Origin: Acanthacorydalis orientalis | Lineage: Eukaryota > Arthropoda > Insecta > Megaloptera > Corydalidae | Direction: 5' to 3' | Assembly: GCA_034766995.1 (NCBI GenBank) | Contig: CM068320.1 | Span: 17,681,687 to 17,745,686, forward strand | Length of the DNA: 64,000 nucleotides | Shown: positions 61,581 to 64,000 of the stretch, piece by piece | How positions within the stretch are numbered: the stretch's first letter is position 1 | Layout of the letters: each line of letters opens with the position of its first letter | Position numbers and translations under genes: made by a program | Notes under the pieces: model-generated | What the model was told of the DNA's origin: nothing | Databases searched by the model: none | What the model saw: only the letters and a program-made list of their open reading frames with translations

Positions 61581-62318
61581 GTGTATAAAATTATAAAATC
61601 CATGAAAACATTATATTGTATATAGCAAGACAATAATACTATATGATTGATGTAAATATTATCAACATTAACTGTTTATTACATAGTAAATGTTTTCACT
61701 TTAAATAGTATGTTTAAATTCTCCAGACTTCAAATAATCATAAGTTTATGTTCAATGAGTTGCACATTCAGTTTTTAAAAACAGTTTATACATTACATTA
61801 GTAATCACTTTACAAATTGAAATCAGAATGCACAATAATTCTTTCCTGCAAATTAATGATTAACCGAAACACAAAGATTTCCGACGTTAACAGTCTGATG
61901 ATTTAATGGACAATAAAAAAAATGTAATAGTACCATTATCTATATGCATCTGTTGCAGCTAATAAAAAAAAGTATGGCATGAATAATTTCCAGTGTTATT
62001 TCATTAAATGTATGCTTAAAAATGAAACAAACATCAAAAATTAATTCAACCATGATAATAAAGAGGCCATATCGAATTATGAAAATTTTATATTATGAAG
62101 TATGAATATAAATTGTCATATAATGAAATCCAATGTTGTATAAATAGCACTCATTAGTTCATGCATACAATGGCATGTCCACCATAAATAATTATAATTA
62201 ATCAAAAAAAATAAACCGTTGATTTCGGGTTGCAAAAAAAAAACGTATTTGTACAACGAATAGAAGTAACGAAAATATTAATTATAAAGTAATTATTGTT
62301 ATGATTTCAAGAAAATTA

Positions 62319-62350
62319 CACAATACACACACACACATACATACACACAC

Positions 62351-62400
<50 letters not shown>
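62319..62400. repeat. compound (AC)n(AT)n microsatellite
   Basis: Degenerate ACACAC/ATAC units, then about 40 bp of AT. Confidence 0.94.
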
Positions 62401-62402
<2 letters not shown>

Positions 62403-62792
62403 TACACACTTATATCATTATAACTGATTCTAAAATTTATGTTATTAAAATTGAAAAATGAATTAGCATACTGGCATGAATTCTTATTTCTATTCATTTC
62501 ACTCTCTATTTATCTCTCTGAATGCGCGTATGTTAAATATTATATTAATTGAATAAAAGAAATCTGAAAAAGAATCATTTCAAATGCATAATATGTGTAA
62601 CATATATAGGGATTAAATAATTAGAGCTATTTTTAAAAAGACTGTAAACAAAAATATATTGTACATTTTGAAGCCAAATAAGTTATTACAGTTTAAATAT
62701 GTAGGTAAAAATTAATTTCTGTTCTCAAAAAGAAAGTTTAAGCTCAACTAGTAATTTTAAAAATTTTTTTATTGAAGAATGTATTTTATATA

Positions 62793-62797
<5 letters not shown>

Positions 62798-62851
<54 letters not shown>
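62798..62851. repeat. (AT)n microsatellite
   Basis: About 53 bp, preceded by TATATATATTTA and followed by GTATGTATTTA. Confidence 0.97.
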
Positions 62852-62859
<8 letters not shown>

Positions 62860-63385
62860 TTATATTAATTTATCTAAAGCAATTTAAAATAGTTATCTTC
62901 ATGCAGACAATAGAAAACTGTATATGTAATTGTGTAAAATTTTGAATCGAATTAACATAACATTATAACTCGATTAAATCTTTAAATATATTTGATTTGA
63001 AACAAATATTTAATATCTTACTTATTAAAAGAATATACCTATCAAAATTTTATGTGATCGAAAATTGAGTAACTTGTTGATCAAAACAAAATATCCATAA
63101 ATAAGTTTGGCCATAAATAAGTTTTAATTTATTATTTTACCGAAACTTGTAAATTTTCTTTGGTTCGTCACTCTATCTGTTCATTTAATGAAAGTTCCAC
63201 GAATTAAATGCAGTAGTTTTGAACTTATTAGAACTCATTCAATACTTTTAATTATAAACTTTTTTGAAAGATAAAGTAGAAATATTTTTTGAGTATCACT
63301 AAGTTAATGCATACATTTCAGTTTATTCAATTGTAATTCATATAATTAGTGACTTTTGAATTAAATATACAGCAGATAATTAATA

Positions 63386-64000
63386 CGAGGTTTGATCAAA
63401 AAATAATCAAACCATGCGCATAGCTCAATATTTAGTAAGAGGGGAAAAATAGTGACATGATATGATCTAATATGACTATCAGTTGTGAGTTGAAAAATTG
63501 ACTGTCGTTAAGTTTGTACCGAAAATGAATTCCTTTCAAAAGTTATACTGGTTTTTATAATTAGATTTTTACCTATACCCAACGATTTTTAAGATGGAAC
63601 TTATTAAAAAGCAATGCGAAAATGTGATATTTTATTTTAAATTTGGCAAGAGAGTGACAGAAACACCTAAAACTATAGAAACGGCTTTTGGAGAAGATGA
63701 TATCAGTCGGGACACGTGTTTTTAGTGGTTCAGACGCTTTAAAGAAGGTAGAACTTCAATCAAAAATAATGGGTGACCAAGTAGGTCTTCATCTTGCAAA
63801 ACCGATAAAAAGATTATCAAGTTCGAAATCTTATCTGAGTCAATCGGAAATTAATCGTTAGATATAGAATAGAACTATCATATGGGTTTTGTCAAAACAT
63901 TTTGATGAATGTTTTCGGCATAAGAAGAATAAAGCAACATAGTTTGTTCTTGGTTTCTTAATAGAAGACCAGAAAGAGAACAGAATGGATACTTGAAAAG
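63386..64000 (+). mobile_element. mariner of a third family (M3), cut by window end
   Basis: Starts after a TA (63384-63385) with CGAGGTTTGATCAAAAAATA, a terminal type different from families M1 and M2. A decayed transposase starts inside. The 3' end lies outside the window. Confidence 0.82.
63594..64000 (+). pseudogene. mariner M3 transposase pseudogene, 5' part
   Basis: ATG at 63594 begins MELIKKQCENVIFYFKFGKR, then VTETPKTIETAFGEDDISRD, a helix-turn-helix region. TCF-stop-WFRRFKEGRTS follows, where the family has VFEWFKRFKEGR. In-frame stops are a TAG after CF, a TGA before PSRSSS and a TAA after ESIGN. It is non-functional. The catalytic half is beyond the window. Confidence 0.82.

Larger units (their letters stand above)
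61600..63383. other. AT-rich spacer
   Basis: Two AT-type arrays (62319, 62798) in unique AT-rich sequence; no genes. Confidence 0.6.

Overview
This window looks like a gene desert (or the inside of a very long intron) from an extremely AT-rich insect nuclear genome. An aculeate hymenopteran such as a bee or ant is my best guess. That is inferred from four things: the base composition with CpG-rich islets, the dense long (AT)n microsatellites, the mariner/Tc1-dominated transposon content, and the mariner terminal repeat type. I found no intact host protein-coding gene, rRNA, tRNA or CRISPR array. Nearly all longer open frames are translations of (AT)n tracts (Ile-Tyr repeats), of decayed transposons, or chance frames in GC-richer islets.

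Four kinds of object make up the window. (1) About 60 (AT)n or compound AC/AT/GT microsatellites, mostly 35-70 bp and roughly one per kb. (2) Decayed transposable elements, mainly cut-and-paste. They include four related mariner deletion derivatives (5221-5513 minus, 7694-8309 minus, 32401-32889 plus, 39593-40152 plus) and a nearly full-length mariner pseudo-element of another family (29614-30895). A third mariner family is cut by the window end (63386-64000). There is a Tc1-like element (23480-~24860), an IS630-related element with DDE motifs on the minus strand (26132-27397) and a pogo/Tigger deletion derivative (52502-53352). There is also a hAT MITE with a perfect 8-bp target duplication (35050-35441), a probable piggyBac MITE (36030-36261) and an RTE-like LINE 3' tail (48133-48225). 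(3) Unnamed dispersed or tandem repeats: a three-member family (12995, 54571, 57041), a ~455-bp tandem duplication (59679-60584), and an ~80-bp repeat on both sides of it (58911 and 61461). (4) About sixteen CpG-bearing, GC-richer islets of 150-600 bp. They contain consensus-like POU, TALE (TGACAGCT), GATA, Runt and E-box motifs and are the best candidates for host regulatory DNA.

From 1.5 to 17.4 kb the islets are spaced about 2-3 kb apart; further on they become sparser. Transposons lie in the AT-rich spacers and not in the islets. Most elements have TA target sites. No gene pathway can be reconstructed. The plausible functional layer is a set of cis-regulatory islets in a transposon- and microsatellite-rich desert. 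All assignments come from reading the sequence; no database or composition calculation was run.
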